A DNA stretch of 64,000 bases from assembly GCF_007990935.1 (NCBI RefSeq), contig NZ_BJXJ01000021.1, positions 17,400 to 81,399 of the forward strand. The letters are read 5' to 3'. The DNA comes from Vibrio sagamiensis NBRC 104589 (GTDB lineage: Bacteria > Pseudomonadota > Gammaproteobacteria > Enterobacterales > Vibrionaceae). A program made the translations under genes and the position numbers. Below the pieces are notes generated by a model. The model saw nothing but the letters and a program-made list of their open reading frames with translations. It did not search any database and was not told the origin of the DNA. Every line of letters starts with the position of its first letter. Position 1 is the first letter of the stretch. This document shows, one piece after another, positions 20,400 to 29,530 of this stretch.

Positions 20400-20933
20400 A
20401 TGATGCGTGTAAAGTTCAGAACCGTCTTTTTCTTGATTCTTTCAATGATGCTAATGTCATTGATATCAGGATCTTTACAAGCAAAAAATGAGTCTAGATG
20501 CCTTTGTCAGTGTAATCATTCCGAAAAATTTAGCGACTTCGATCAGTCTGATGACTCATGTGAAGGCCTGTTTTCTTTAAAGAAGGCCTACAATACTAAT
20601 ACATTGGTTGCTGATTCTGATGCGTTCTTTAAAGAAGGTGATGTATCTGAACCAATTTCACAAGATAATGCTTATCGTAATGCCCCTGCTATTGTTAATT
20701 TGTCACGATGGCAGTTAACTCAACGGCAAGGTGTTCCTTACAAGATCAGTCTTGAGTCATTTAAGCCTTCTTCAGATAATAGTAGTGTTATCAATCTTCT
20801 CAGTCAAAAAAATGACGTTTATTGGCGTTCTCTTCAAACTATTTCCTATACTTATAAAAGTGATCATAGAGTATCTGGTTGGAAAGATACCAACGCTCTT
20901 TATGTCGCTCTTAATGGACATTTCTTCTTATAA
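20400..20933 (+). CDS. vemP: VemP-like secretion-monitor arrest peptide
   Basis: The 177-residue protein has a long N-terminal signal sequence (KFRTVFFLILSMMLMSLISGSLQAK) and ends in HRVSGWKDTNALYVALN plus GHFFL. This matches the published VemP arrest motif of V. alginolyticus (HRIxGWKETNAMYVALN). VemP stalls its own ribosome; when export by SecDF1 is impaired the arrest lasts and the downstream secD2-secF2 are translated. As in V. alginolyticus, the arrest region sits at the extreme C-terminus. The gene lies directly ahead of secD-secF, the expected position. The start could be the ATG at 20400 or 20403. The central region (residues about 30-140) is weakly conserved. Confidence 0.9.
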   Translation: MMRVKFRTVFFLILSMMLMSLISGSLQAKNESRCLCQCNHSEKFSDFDQSDDSCEGLFSLKKAYNTNTLVADSDAFFKEGDVSEPISQDNAYRNAPAIVNLSRWQLTQRQGVPYKISLESFKPSSDNSSVINLLSQKNDVYWRSLQTISYTYKSDHRVSGWKDTNALYVALNGHFFL

Positions 20934-21254
20934 ACCTTTCGTTAGCGTTCAGTCGTTTGAGGTAATCTAGATTAGTATCTTTTCATTAAATGTACTTCAC
21001 ATGTTAGTAATGACATTTCGTGATAAATCTTCTTTTGATCTTCAAGCCGAATGATATGTCTAAAGGTATCCCCCAGGTCGTATTATGATGCTATTTATCA
21101 ATTTTGATTCGATAATCAGCTCATTTTTCTTTTAGTGAGCTGCTCTAATGAACTCGATTTTTTCTTATTGAAAATCAATAGTATGACTGTGTGTAAAAAG
21201 CATTGAGGGGCATTTTAATTTTAACTCCACATGAAGTGGAGAAGTGATACTTAT
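20934..21254 (+). promoter_or_regulatory. vemP-secD leader with secD ribosome-site hairpin
   Basis: The 321-bp spacer carries three hairpins: CAGCTCA / TGAGCTG (21117-21142), GATTTT / GAAAATC (about 21149-21168), and CTCCACATGAAGTGGAG (21225-21241). The last one pairs the only good ribosome site of secD (GGAG, 21238-21241) into its 3' arm. In V. alginolyticus VemP stalling is reported to open a stem that hides the secD2 ribosome site; this layout fits the idea, though here the hairpin lies about 300 bases from the stall point, so a longer fold may be involved. Confidence 0.7.
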
Positions 21255-23084
21255 ATGAAGAAACAAACTCCAAAACACGCAGCTAAGAATATATTGAATC
21301 ATTATTCTACATGGAAATATGTCGTTTTGATCGTAACGATTATGATCTTAACATTGAGTGCTTTACCCACATGGTATGGTGAACAGCCTTCTATTCAGAT
21401 AACTCAAGATAAAGAATCGGATCAATTACTATCTATTTTTAAGCTGAAGAACCTACTTATAGAAAAGGATATTAATCCTTCTCAGATTTATGAGAGAGAT
21501 GAAAAATTAACCGTAGTTTTTACAGACGAGGATACTCAGAGTAAAGCTAGAGAAATATTAAACGATTATTTAGCTAACAAAGAAAATCTCTCATTTTCGT
21601 ATGTCTCTGTCGCACCTCAATGGTTGAGTAAACTTGGTTTTAACCCGATAAAGCTAGGTCTCGATTTAAGAGGCGGTGTTCAATTTCTATTGAATGTCGA
21701 TGTTGATAAAGCTTTGGAAGAACAACGAAATGCGTTAGTTGATGAAATTAAATCCCACCTGCGTGAATTACGAATTCGAGATGTTCAAGTGCGTACAGAA
21801 AGCAGCACAATCATTGCAAGAGGGCGTAATTCAAACAGTTTTCAACCGGTAAGAACACTTATTCAACAAAACTATCCAGGATGGATTGTTACTTCAGTGG
21901 ACGCTGGAATAAAAGTACAACCGAGTGAGCTCTATGTTCAAGAGTTTCAAACAAGCACACTGCAACAAAATTTAAAAATTATGCGTGGTCGCATAGAAGA
22001 GCTTGGCATCACCGAAGCACTCGTTCAGCGGCAAGGGAAGGAAAGTATTCGTATTGAGCTTCCGGGAGTACAAGACCCGGGTCAAGCAAAAAATGTCATT
22101 GGTGCTACAGCAAGTCTTGCTTTCTATGAAGTCAAATCAGAACCAAGTCGTCAAGGTAACTTGGTATTAAAAGATACTGCCGGGCAAAATGTGATTCTTA
22201 ATAAGCGACCAGTGCTTGCTGGAGAGCATATCGTTAATGCTCGTGCAGGTGTTGGCGATATGGGGATGCCTGAAGTCAATATCTCACTGGATCAAGCGGG
22301 CGGGAAAAAAATGAGCGACTTTTCCGCTGACCATATCGGTAAACCTATGGCCACTGTATACCGTGAATACACCACGAATCCTCGGGGAGTCACTCAACGG
22401 ACAGAGCGTGTCATTAGTGTTGCAACCATTCAATCTCAACTTGGAAGTCAATTCCGTATCACTGGTGTTGGTAGCATGCAAGAAGCTCAACAACTTGCAC
22501 TTTTGCTTCGTGCTGGCTCACTAACGGCTCCTGTAACGATTGTTGAAGAGCGTACGATCGGAGCTTCTTTGGGGGCTGAAAATATTGAGAATGGTTTTGC
22601 AGCACTTGGCCTTGGCTTAGGGATGACTCTTTTATTTATGGCAATGTGGTATCGACGCTTAGGTTGGGTTGCTAACGCCGCATTATGTGCCAACATGCTT
22701 TGTTTATTGGGACTTATCGCATTGATTCCAGGCGCTGTTTTGACTCTGCCAGGCATTGCAGGTTTAGTCCTCACTGTGGGCATGGCGGTAGATACCAATG
22801 TGATCATTTTCGAGCGCATTAAAGACAAAATGCGAGAGGGCCGTAGTTTTGCTCAGGCCATAGAAAAAGGCTTTGACAGCGCATTAGCGACTATTTTGGA
22901 TGCAAACATTACCACCATGATTACCGCTCTCATCTTGTATGCGATCGGTAATGGGCCAATACAGGGCTTTGCATTGACTTTGGGGCTTGGACTCTTAACC
23001 AGTATTTTTACCGGCGTGTTCGCTTCACGTGCAATGATCAACTTAATTTGGGGTCGTGATGGCCGCCGTGATGTAAGGGTTTAA
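21255..23084 (+). CDS. secD: protein translocase subunit SecD (SecD2-type)
   Basis: The 609-residue membrane protein has the SecD layout: one membrane helix near residue 30, a large periplasmic domain with the P1 signature KLGLDLRGGVQFLLNVD, and five C-terminal helices including GLVLTVGMAVDTNVIIFERIKD, the SecD D-x-N motif. SecDF uses an ion gradient to pull proteins through SecYEG. The start at 21255 was chosen because the GGAG at 21238 precedes it; an in-frame ATG at 21231 sits inside the hairpin loop and lacks a site. It is followed by secF with a two-base gap. Presence behind vemP marks it as the regulated second copy (secD2). Confidence 0.95.
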   Translation: MKKQTPKHAAKNILNHYSTWKYVVLIVTIMILTLSALPTWYGEQPSIQITQDKESDQLLSIFKLKNLLIEKDINPSQIYERDEKLTVVFTDEDTQSKAREILNDYLANKENLSFSYVSVAPQWLSKLGFNPIKLGLDLRGGVQFLLNVDVDKALEEQRNALVDEIKSHLRELRIRDVQVRTESSTIIARGRNSNSFQPVRTLIQQNYPGWIVTSVDAGIKVQPSELYVQEFQTSTLQQNLKIMRGRIEELGITEALVQRQGKESIRIELPGVQDPGQAKNVIGATASLAFYEVKSEPSRQGNLVLKDTAGQNVILNKRPVLAGEHIVNARAGVGDMGMPEVNISLDQAGGKKMSDFSADHIGKPMATVYREYTTNPRGVTQRTERVISVATIQSQLGSQFRITGVGSMQEAQQLALLLRAGSLTAPVTIVEERTIGASLGAENIENGFAALGLGLGMTLLFMAMWYRRLGWVANAALCANMLCLLGLIALIPGAVLTLPGIAGLVLTVGMAVDTNVIIFERIKDKMREGRSFAQAIEKGFDSALATILDANITTMITALILYAIGNGPIQGFALTLGLGLLTSIFTGVFASRAMINLIWGRDGRRDVRV

Positions 23085-23086
23085 TA

Positions 23087-23989
23087 GTGATTACATTTCT
23101 AAAAAATAATATTCGTAAGATACGTTACCTTACGACTTTGATTTCGATTTTGTTAACCGTGGCTTCATTACTTGCACTCAGCCTAAAAGGACTTAATTTC
23201 GGTCTTGATTTTACCGGAGGTATCGTGAGTGAAATTAAGGTTGATAAGCATCTGACTCGTGAAGATCTATTGGAGCAAATTCAGCCCAATTTGGGTGGCA
23301 CGGCTTCTGTTATAAAAGCGGGAGAGGAAGGGCGCTGGATTATCCGCTATTCAGCACCAGATGACTCGAAGTCTTTGCCAAGTGTTGCTGAGATCTTAAC
23401 ACCGATTTCGAGCCAAGTATCAGTTATTAGTAACAGTATTGTTGGGGCTCAGGTAGGTCAGGACTTATACGAACAAGGAGGCCTTGCCTTGTTGGTTGCG
23501 ATTTTATCGATTCTGGGCTACCTCTGTGTTCGATTTGAGTGGCGGTTAGCAAGTGGAGCTTTATGTGCACTAGCACACGATATTATTTTGGTGTTTGGAT
23601 TTTTCGCTTTCACGCAGCTGGAGTTTAACTTAACGGTCTTCGCTGCCATTTTGGCTATTTTAGGTTACTCACTCAATGACTCGATCATTATTGCAGACCG
23701 AATACGAGAATTATTGAAAACAAAGCAAAACTGGTTAACCGAAAAAATAAACGATGAAGCCGTTCTGGCGACTTTCTCAAGGACGATGGTAACTTCTGGA
23801 ACTACGTTGATTACAGTAAGTGCTCTTTGGATGATGGGAGGCAGCGCATTAGCAGGCTTCTCTATAGCAATGTTTATTGGAGTCGTATCTGGAACATGGT
23901 CATCTATATCTATAGGTACTGTATTACCTGAATGGTTAAAGTTAGAAACAAAACATTATCAAGATCTAGAAGTTGACATAAACCCTTAA
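23087..23989 (+). CDS. secF: protein translocase subunit SecF (SecF2-type)
   Basis: The 300-residue protein carries the SecF signature: GLNFGLDFTGGIVSEIKV early, and the membrane motif AAILAILGYSLNDSIIIADRIREL. It partners with SecD in the translocase. It begins with GTG two bases after the secD stop, so it is co-translated. A hairpin at 24004-24032 ends the operon. Confidence 0.95.
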   Translation: MITFLKNNIRKIRYLTTLISILLTVASLLALSLKGLNFGLDFTGGIVSEIKVDKHLTREDLLEQIQPNLGGTASVIKAGEEGRWIIRYSAPDDSKSLPSVAEILTPISSQVSVISNSIVGAQVGQDLYEQGGLALLVAILSILGYLCVRFEWRLASGALCALAHDIILVFGFFAFTQLEFNLTVFAAILAILGYSLNDSIIIADRIRELLKTKQNWLTEKINDEAVLATFSRTMVTSGTTLITVSALWMMGGSALAGFSIAMFIGVVSGTWSSISIGTVLPEWLKLETKHYQDLEVDINP

Positions 23990-24609
23990 AGTTTAATTTA
24001 TTAGTACCCAGGTATTTTAAGTTACTTGGGTATATTAAATTAAATTTAATAATAAATTTTGTGATTTTTGTAATTTGTTTTTATAAAAGTAAAGAATGAT
24101 TATCTACTGATAGAAATTAACAACTTAGAAGGTGTTTAATATTCAACTGTTATATTCACTTTATTAATTTATAAATTTCTTGGTTAAAATGATAAAAATA
24201 CGCTCTCATCTTATGATTTTTTAATCATTAATTATGATAGTGATGGTATTATTTAAAACATGGGATTTCATATCTTTGATGTGATCTGAATTTACATATT
24301 GACTTACAGTGACTTGTTTTTTTAAGTTGCTGTAAATTAAACTTTTTTTTGTTGTTTGAAGGTTAAATTTCAAATTAAACATATATTTACGTTTCACTCC
24401 TTTATTTACAATATTTCATTCTATATGTGATTGCGATCAATTTTATCAAAAGTAATGTTTTTTTTAATTGAAATGTAATATCACTAGGTTAATTTAACCC
24501 TAAATACGACCGTGAAGGTTGTTTTATAAGTTTATAAGCCTTTAGGTAAATAATAATACTTAAAGGTTAAGTATACTTTTTATAATGCTGTTAAGAATGG
24601 AGTCTTTGA
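23990..24609 (+). promoter_or_regulatory. intergenic region and pha promoter region
   Basis: This 620-bp, very AT-rich spacer holds the secF terminator-like hairpin (24004-24032) and the promoter region of phaB. The box TGTGATTGCGATCAAT (24426-24441) resembles both a CRP site (TGTGA-N6-TCACA) and an FNR/ANR site (TTGAT-N4-ATCAA). Its 14-base core GTGATTGCGATCAA differs from the FNR consensus at one position. No gene is visible. Confidence 0.5.
24004..24032 (+). terminator. secDF terminator-like hairpin
   Basis: GTACCCAGGTA and TTACTTGGGTAT pair around a short AU-rich loop just past the secF stop. No clean U-run follows. The arm TACCCAAGTAA recurs elsewhere in this window (see repeats). Confidence 0.6.
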
Positions 24610-25350
24610 ATGAAAAAACTCGCTTTGGTCACTGGATCGAAAGGTGGGATCGGTTCTGCAATAACCTCTCAATTAGTTAAAGATGGTTACCTTGTTATTG
24701 CAACCTATTCGACAGGCAAATATGAGAGTGCGTTAGAGTGGTTTAATGAAAAAGGTTATGAACAAGGACAAGTCCATCTTCTTGAACTAGATGTAACCAA
24801 TACTGTTGAGTGTACTGAAAAGCTATCACGAATACTCCGAGAAGAAGGAGCCATTGACGTTGTCGTTAATAATGCAGGTATCACTCGTGATGGTGTATTC
24901 AAGAAGATGACATTTGAGGCATGGAGTGACGTGATTAATACCAATCTGACTAGCTTATTCAATGTTACCCAACCTATATTCGCAGCAATGTGCGAAAAAG
25001 GTGGTGGCAGAATTATTAATATATCGTCTGTCAATGGTCTTAAAGGGCAGTTTGGTCAGGTCAACTACTCAGCAGCCAAAGCCGGAATGATTGGTTTCTC
25101 AAAGGCTTTAGCTTACGAAGGAGCGAGGTCTGGTGTGACAGTAAATGTTATTGCACCTGGATACACGGGTACACCAATGGTCGAAAAGATGAAGCCAGAA
25201 GTTCTTGAATCGATCACTAATCAGATTCCTATGAGACGTCTTGCAACACCTGAAGAAATTGCAGCATCTGTTAGTTTCTTAGTGAGTGATGCAGGAGCCT
25301 ATATCACTGGAGAAACGTTGTCGGTGAATGGCGGCTTATACATGAATTAA
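24610..25350 (+). CDS. phaB: acetoacetyl-CoA reductase PhaB
   Basis: The 246-residue short-chain dehydrogenase has the TGSKGGIG nucleotide-binding motif, NNAG, and the catalytic pair Tyr153 and Lys157 (NYSAAKAG). It reduces acetoacetyl-CoA to (R)-3-hydroxybutyryl-CoA with NADPH. Neighbouring thiolase, phasin and PHA synthase genes settle the role over other short-chain dehydrogenases such as FabG. It is the first gene of the operon, with an AT-rich promoter region ahead; eight bases separate it from phaA. Confidence 0.95.
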   Translation: MKKLALVTGSKGGIGSAITSQLVKDGYLVIATYSTGKYESALEWFNEKGYEQGQVHLLELDVTNTVECTEKLSRILREEGAIDVVVNNAGITRDGVFKKMTFEAWSDVINTNLTSLFNVTQPIFAAMCEKGGGRIINISSVNGLKGQFGQVNYSAAKAGMIGFSKALAYEGARSGVTVNVIAPGYTGTPMVEKMKPEVLESITNQIPMRRLATPEEIAASVSFLVSDAGAYITGETLSVNGGLYMN

Positions 25351-25358
25351 GAGGCAGT

Positions 25359-26570
25359 ATGATGGAAAAGGTCTTTATTGTATCAGCTAAGCGTACACCA
25401 ATTGGTGCATTTGGTGGGAGCTTAAAAAGCATATCAGCTGGAGATCTCGCTGCTGTTGCTATCCGAGGAGCGTTAGAAGCTTCATCTGTATCTAGTGCTC
25501 AGGTTGATGAGGTTATCGTTGGGAATGTTATTTCAGCTGGACAAGGGATGGGTGTTGGACGCCAAGCAGCATTAGCTGCTGGAATTCCAGATACAGTACC
25601 TGCTTACAGCGTCAATATGGTTTGTGGCAGTGGCATGAAAGCGGTGATGGATGCTGTATCTCATATTAAAAGTGGTGATTCATCCATCGTAGTTGCTGCT
25701 GGGGTTGAGGTAATGTCACAGATTCCATTTATTGTGCCTAGTACTGTGCGCGACGGTAACAAAATGGGCAATATGGAACTCAAAGATCTTCTGATTTCAG
25801 ACGGTTTAACTGACGTTTATAACCAATACCATATGGGTGTGACGGCGGAAAATATTGCCAAAGAAGTAGGTTTAACCCGTGAACAGCAAGATGTTTATGC
25901 ATTAAGTAGTCAGCAGAAAGCTGTTTCGGCTATTGAAGCGGGTAAATTCAAAGATGAAATTGTACCTGTTGAAATTAAACTGCGACGTGAAACGATGGTA
26001 TTTGATACAGATGAATACCCAAAAGCAAATGCTACTTTAGAAGGTTTGAGCAAACTTCGCCCTGCATTTGATCGTGAAGGCACAGTAACAGCTGGCAATG
26101 CATCAGGTATTAACGATGGCTCAAGTGCTATTGTCTTGGCTTCTGAGAGTGCAGTACAAGCTTATGATTTAAAGCCGATTGCAGAAGTAGTCAGCTACGC
26201 ACAATCAGGTTTGGACCCTAAAATTATGGGACTTGGTCCAGTCGATTCTGTTAATAAAGCACTCAAAAAAGCTGAGCTTCAAATCAGCGACGTCGATGTA
26301 TATGAACTAAATGAAGCGTTTGCGGCACAGGCATTGGGGGTTATCCATAAATTAGCAGAAACGAACCAAGTACCGGTGAACTCAATTCAAGACAAGGCGA
26401 ATGTCAATGGTGGTGCTATCGCATTGGGGCATCCGCTCGGTGCGTCAGGAAACCGCATTTTGGTTACGTTAGTTCACGAACTTCAAAAACAAGACAGTCA
26501 GTACGGGGTTGCTTCACTATGCGTGGGAGGCGGTATGGGTACGGCTGTGGTTTTAAAAGCAATTAAATAA
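25359..26570 (+). CDS. phaA: acetyl-CoA acetyltransferase PhaA
   Basis: This 403-residue thiolase has catalytic Cys89 ([10 protein letters not shown]), the His in [10 protein letters not shown], and the second Cys in SLCVGGGMG. It condenses two acetyl-CoA into acetoacetyl-CoA, the first step of polyhydroxybutyrate synthesis. The start could be the ATG at 25359 or the next codon at 25362; GAGG lies upstream. Its position between phaB and the phasin gene supports a biosynthetic rather than fatty-acid oxidation role. Confidence 0.95.
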   Translation: MMEKVFIVSAKRTPIGAFGGSLKSISAGDLAAVAIRGALEASSVSSAQVDEVIVGNVISAGQGMGVGRQAALAAGIPDTVPAYSVNMVCGSGMKAVMDAVSHIKSGDSSIVVAAGVEVMSQIPFIVPSTVRDGNKMGNMELKDLLISDGLTDVYNQYHMGVTAENIAKEVGLTREQQDVYALSSQQKAVSAIEAGKFKDEIVPVEIKLRRETMVFDTDEYPKANATLEGLSKLRPAFDREGTVTAGNASGINDGSSAIVLASESAVQAYDLKPIAEVVSYAQSGLDPKIMGLGPVDSVNKALKKAELQISDVDVYELNEAFAAQALGVIHKLAETNQVPVNSIQDKANVNGGAIALGHPLGASGNRILVTLVHELQKQDSQYGVASLCVGGGMGTAVVLKAIK

Positions 26571-26608
26571 TTATCCAAATAATATTCAATTTTTCTAGGA
26601 GAAATACT

Positions 26609-26956
26609 ATGTATACTGATTTTTTTAAAACATTTAGCGAGCAAACTGAAAAAAATTTAGAACCTTACTTTAAGTTTAATAAACTTATTACCAAAAATGT
26701 GGAAGTTCTGACAGAGCTCCAGCTTAATGCAGCTCGTACGTACAGTGAAGTTGGTTTAAACCAAATTAAAGCGGTATCTGAGATAAAAGATGTAACTTCA
26801 TTAGCTTCTTTTAATAGCCAACAGCTTGGCGTACTAACAAAGCTATCTCAGCAAATGATGGATGACAGCAACAAATTGCAAACCATTGCTAAAGAGTTCA
26901 AGGAGGACGTTGAACAATTGACTTCGGAAAACCTTAAGACTGTAACTCCAGCGTAA
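26609..26956 (+). CDS. phaP: phasin family protein
   Basis: This 115-residue helical, amphipathic protein matches the phasin pattern (an opening FFKTFSEQTEKNLEPYFKFNKL, then Ala/Val/Gln-rich helices). Phasins coat polyhydroxyalkanoate granules and set their number and size. It lies between phaA and phaC. AGGAG precedes the start at 26609. A strong terminator directly after it (26970-26994) should make this gene more highly expressed than phaC. Confidence 0.9.
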   Translation: MYTDFFKTFSEQTEKNLEPYFKFNKLITKNVEVLTELQLNAARTYSEVGLNQIKAVSEIKDVTSLASFNSQQLGVLTKLSQQMMDDSNKLQTIAKEFKEDVEQLTSENLKTVTPA

Positions 26957-26969
26957 TTCTTTCGCTTTC

Positions 26970-27002
26970 CGCCGCCCTCTTTCTGAGGGCGGCGTTATTT
27001 TT
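26970..27002 (+). terminator. strong terminator between phasin gene and phaC
   Basis: A perfect 10-bp GC-rich stem (CGCCGCCCTC / GAGGGCGGCG, five-base loop) is followed by TTATTTTT. It is one of the best terminators in the window and sits inside what would otherwise be one operon. Readthrough or a separate promoter must serve phaC. Confidence 0.92.
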
Positions 27003-27025
27003 CCGAAAAAATAGGAGTAAGATTT

Positions 27026-28801
27026 ATGTTTCAGCACTTCTTTTCGGACTACCTTGTTAAACTTCAAGAAACCAACCAACAATGGTGGCATGATTTCGAA
27101 TCAAACAAGGCAGCCGTTAACTCTCCTTTAAATAAGGCCATGCAAGAAGTGAACTTTGAAGATTCCGCCAAATTATTTGAGCAGGCTGCTAATCAGCCAG
27201 GTGCAATCTTAAAGCTGCAAGCACAATGGTGGGAGCAACAGTTACAAATATGGCAAAATGTTGCTTTAGCTGGTAGCCAGAAACAGGTTATCGAGGCCGA
27301 AAAAGGTGATAAGCGTTTTACTAATGAAGCTTGGCAAAATGAAGCTATGTATAATTTTATAAAACAATCCTACTTATTGTTTAGTAAAACGTATTTAGAT
27401 ACTTTAGATTCAATTGAAGGACTTGATGAGAAAACAAAAGAGCGTATTAGCTTTTTCTCTCGTCAAGCGATCAATGCTCTTTCCCCTTCCAACTTCATTG
27501 CAACAAATCCTGAGCTATTAAAGCTTACTTTGGATCAAAATGGTGAGAATTTACTGGCGGGCTTAGACAAATTAAAAGAAGATGTTGAGTCAAGCGCTGA
27601 TATTTTAAAAGTCCGTATGACGAACAACAACGCTTTTCGTTTGGGAGATGATATCGCAACCACTCCGGGTGATGTTGTATATCAAAATGAATTATTTGAA
27701 CTAATTCAATATCGCCCGTTAACCAAGAAAGTGAATGAGACACCACTCCTGATTGTGCCGCCTTTTATTAATAAATACTATATTTTAGATCTTACAGCGA
27801 AGAACTCTATGGTTCGTTGGTTGCTGGAGCAAGGTCATTGTGTGTTTATGATTTCTTGGCGTAACCCAGGTGTATCTCAAGCAAAAGTGGAATTTGGAGA
27901 TTATGTAACGGACGGTGTTGCAAAAGCTGTAGCAGCGATTGAAGACATCACTGGTCATGAGCAGATCAATGCAGCAGGATATTGTATTGGTGGTACGGTT
28001 TTAGCGAGTACTGTGGCTTACTATGCAGCCAAAAGAATGAAAAAGCGCATTAAATCGGCTTCGTTTTTCACTACTTTGCTTGACTTTTCTCAGCCTGGTG
28101 AGGTTGGTGCTTACATTAATGATACTGTTATTGGTGCTCTTGAGAAACAAAATGACGCAAAAGGTTATATGGATGGGCGTTCTCTTAGTGTGACGTTCAG
28201 TTTATTACGTGAAAATAGTTTGTACTGGAATTATTATGTAGATAATTACCTCAAAGGCAATAGTCCAGTCGACTTTGATCTTCTGTACTGGAATAGTGAC
28301 AGCACAAATGTGACGGCAGCATGTCATAACTTCTTGTTACGCGAACTCTATCTTGAAAATAAGTTAGTACAAGATAAGGGTGTTAAAATTGGTGGTGTGT
28401 GGATTGATTTAAATAAAATTAAGATTCCAAGCTATTTTGTATCTACTAAAGAAGATCATATTGCGCTTTGGCAAGGTACTTACCGAGGGGCATTAAATAC
28501 AGGCGGTAATAAGACATTTATCTTAGGTGAGTCTGGTCATATTGCTGGAATTGTGAATCACCCATCTCAAAATAAATATGGATATTGGTTAAACGATAAT
28601 TTAGATGACTCTGCTGATGAGTGGTTTAATAATGCACAGCATAAAGAAGGTTCTTGGTGGGTCCATTGGCATGAATGGTTAATGCAGTTTAATCCAGATG
28701 AGCAAGTGGATTTATTCCCTATTGGTTCAGAGCTGAATCCTGTTATTCGTCAAGCTCCTGGTGAATATGCCAAGCAAGTCTTACCAATACAAGAGTCATA
28801 A
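27026..28801 (+). CDS. phaC: class I poly(R)-hydroxyalkanoate synthase PhaC
   Basis: The 591-residue enzyme has an N-terminal domain (about 1-220) and an alpha/beta-hydrolase catalytic domain. The lipase-like box GYCIGG places the catalytic nucleophile at Cys320. The Asp in VSTKEDHIALW and the His in GESGHIAGIVNHP complete the triad. It polymerises (R)-3-hydroxyacyl-CoA into granules. A single subunit of this length is class I (short-chain monomers). AGGAG lies ahead of the start at 27026. Confidence 0.96.
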   Translation: MFQHFFSDYLVKLQETNQQWWHDFESNKAAVNSPLNKAMQEVNFEDSAKLFEQAANQPGAILKLQAQWWEQQLQIWQNVALAGSQKQVIEAEKGDKRFTNEAWQNEAMYNFIKQSYLLFSKTYLDTLDSIEGLDEKTKERISFFSRQAINALSPSNFIATNPELLKLTLDQNGENLLAGLDKLKEDVESSADILKVRMTNNNAFRLGDDIATTPGDVVYQNELFELIQYRPLTKKVNETPLLIVPPFINKYYILDLTAKNSMVRWLLEQGHCVFMISWRNPGVSQAKVEFGDYVTDGVAKAVAAIEDITGHEQINAAGYCIGGTVLASTVAYYAAKRMKKRIKSASFFTTLLDFSQPGEVGAYINDTVIGALEKQNDAKGYMDGRSLSVTFSLLRENSLYWNYYVDNYLKGNSPVDFDLLYWNSDSTNVTAACHNFLLRELYLENKLVQDKGVKIGGVWIDLNKIKIPSYFVSTKEDHIALWQGTYRGALNTGGNKTFILGESGHIAGIVNHPSQNKYGYWLNDNLDDSADEWFNNAQHKEGSWWVHWHEWLMQFNPDEQVDLFPIGSELNPVIRQAPGEYAKQVLPIQES

Positions 28802-28823
28802 TCACATATACCATTAAAATCGT

Positions 28824-28850
28824 GGCGGCACATCTGTCGCCATTTCTTAT
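28824..28850 (+). terminator. phaC terminator
   Basis: Stem GGCGGCA / TGTCGCC (one G-U pair) with a four-base loop, followed by ATTTCTTAT. Flanking ACCATTA / TAATGGT can extend the pairing. It lies shortly after the phaC stop. Confidence 0.65.
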
Positions 28851-29082
28851 AATGGTAGTATCATGCTAATAATTATTTAAATTACCATTATAAAAATATT
28901 ACTACTGGATTAGTTAGTTATTAACTTATAAGTAAATTTCAAGAATATGAATGAAAGTAAACTACTTATAACTTAACAATGAACAAAATGTTCAGTGAAT
29001 AATGGCCTAAGAAGTAAGCATTTTGCAATGATAAATTAGAATGGGAGTGCCTACACTTAGCGAAGGTCAATAGTTTAATATT

Positions 29083-29256
29083 TTACTTATCTGGCCTGAT
29101 AGAATATAGATTATTATTTGTTTTACCTGAGTCTAAGTAGTATTGGTGTGCTTCTTGTTTATTATTAGCTAATACTTTTATGACAATGATTTGACCTTGT
29201 TCAAAGTAACGAATTTCGTATTCTGCACTAATGTTTGCTTGTGTTGCTGTGGCCAT
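29083..29256 (-). CDS. small conserved protein, function unknown
   Basis: A soluble 57-residue protein with a beta-strand pattern (YEIRYFEQGQIIVIKVLANNKQEAHQYYLDSG). The ATG at 29256 has GGAGACG upstream, which favours it over a longer frame to 29304. I do not recognise the family. Confidence 0.6.
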   Translation of the reverse strand: MATATQANISAEYEIRYFEQGQIIVIKVLANNKQEAHQYYLDSGKTNNNLYSIRPDK

Positions 29257-29530
29257 ATTGCGTCTCCGTAAAATCTTATATTGAACTAGCAAATGCTGTG
29301 CCATTTAGAAGACGTTGAGTATCTATTCTTGATATATTTGCTGCTTTGGTTTTACTCATCATGAGCTTGCTAAGATACATAATGAATGATTAAAAATATA
29401 AGATACTTCAACAGCAAAAATACATTTTAGTTACAGTATAGGACTTAATCAATAAAAAATATATCCTAGCTACTATTAATAATAAAACGTATTAGCTATT
29501 ATTGCGCGAGGATATGTCTTAAAAACTAAT

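Noticed and set aside
22284..23041. Minus-strand frames inside secD
   Set aside because: Shadows of a well-supported gene; composition follows the plus-strand codons.
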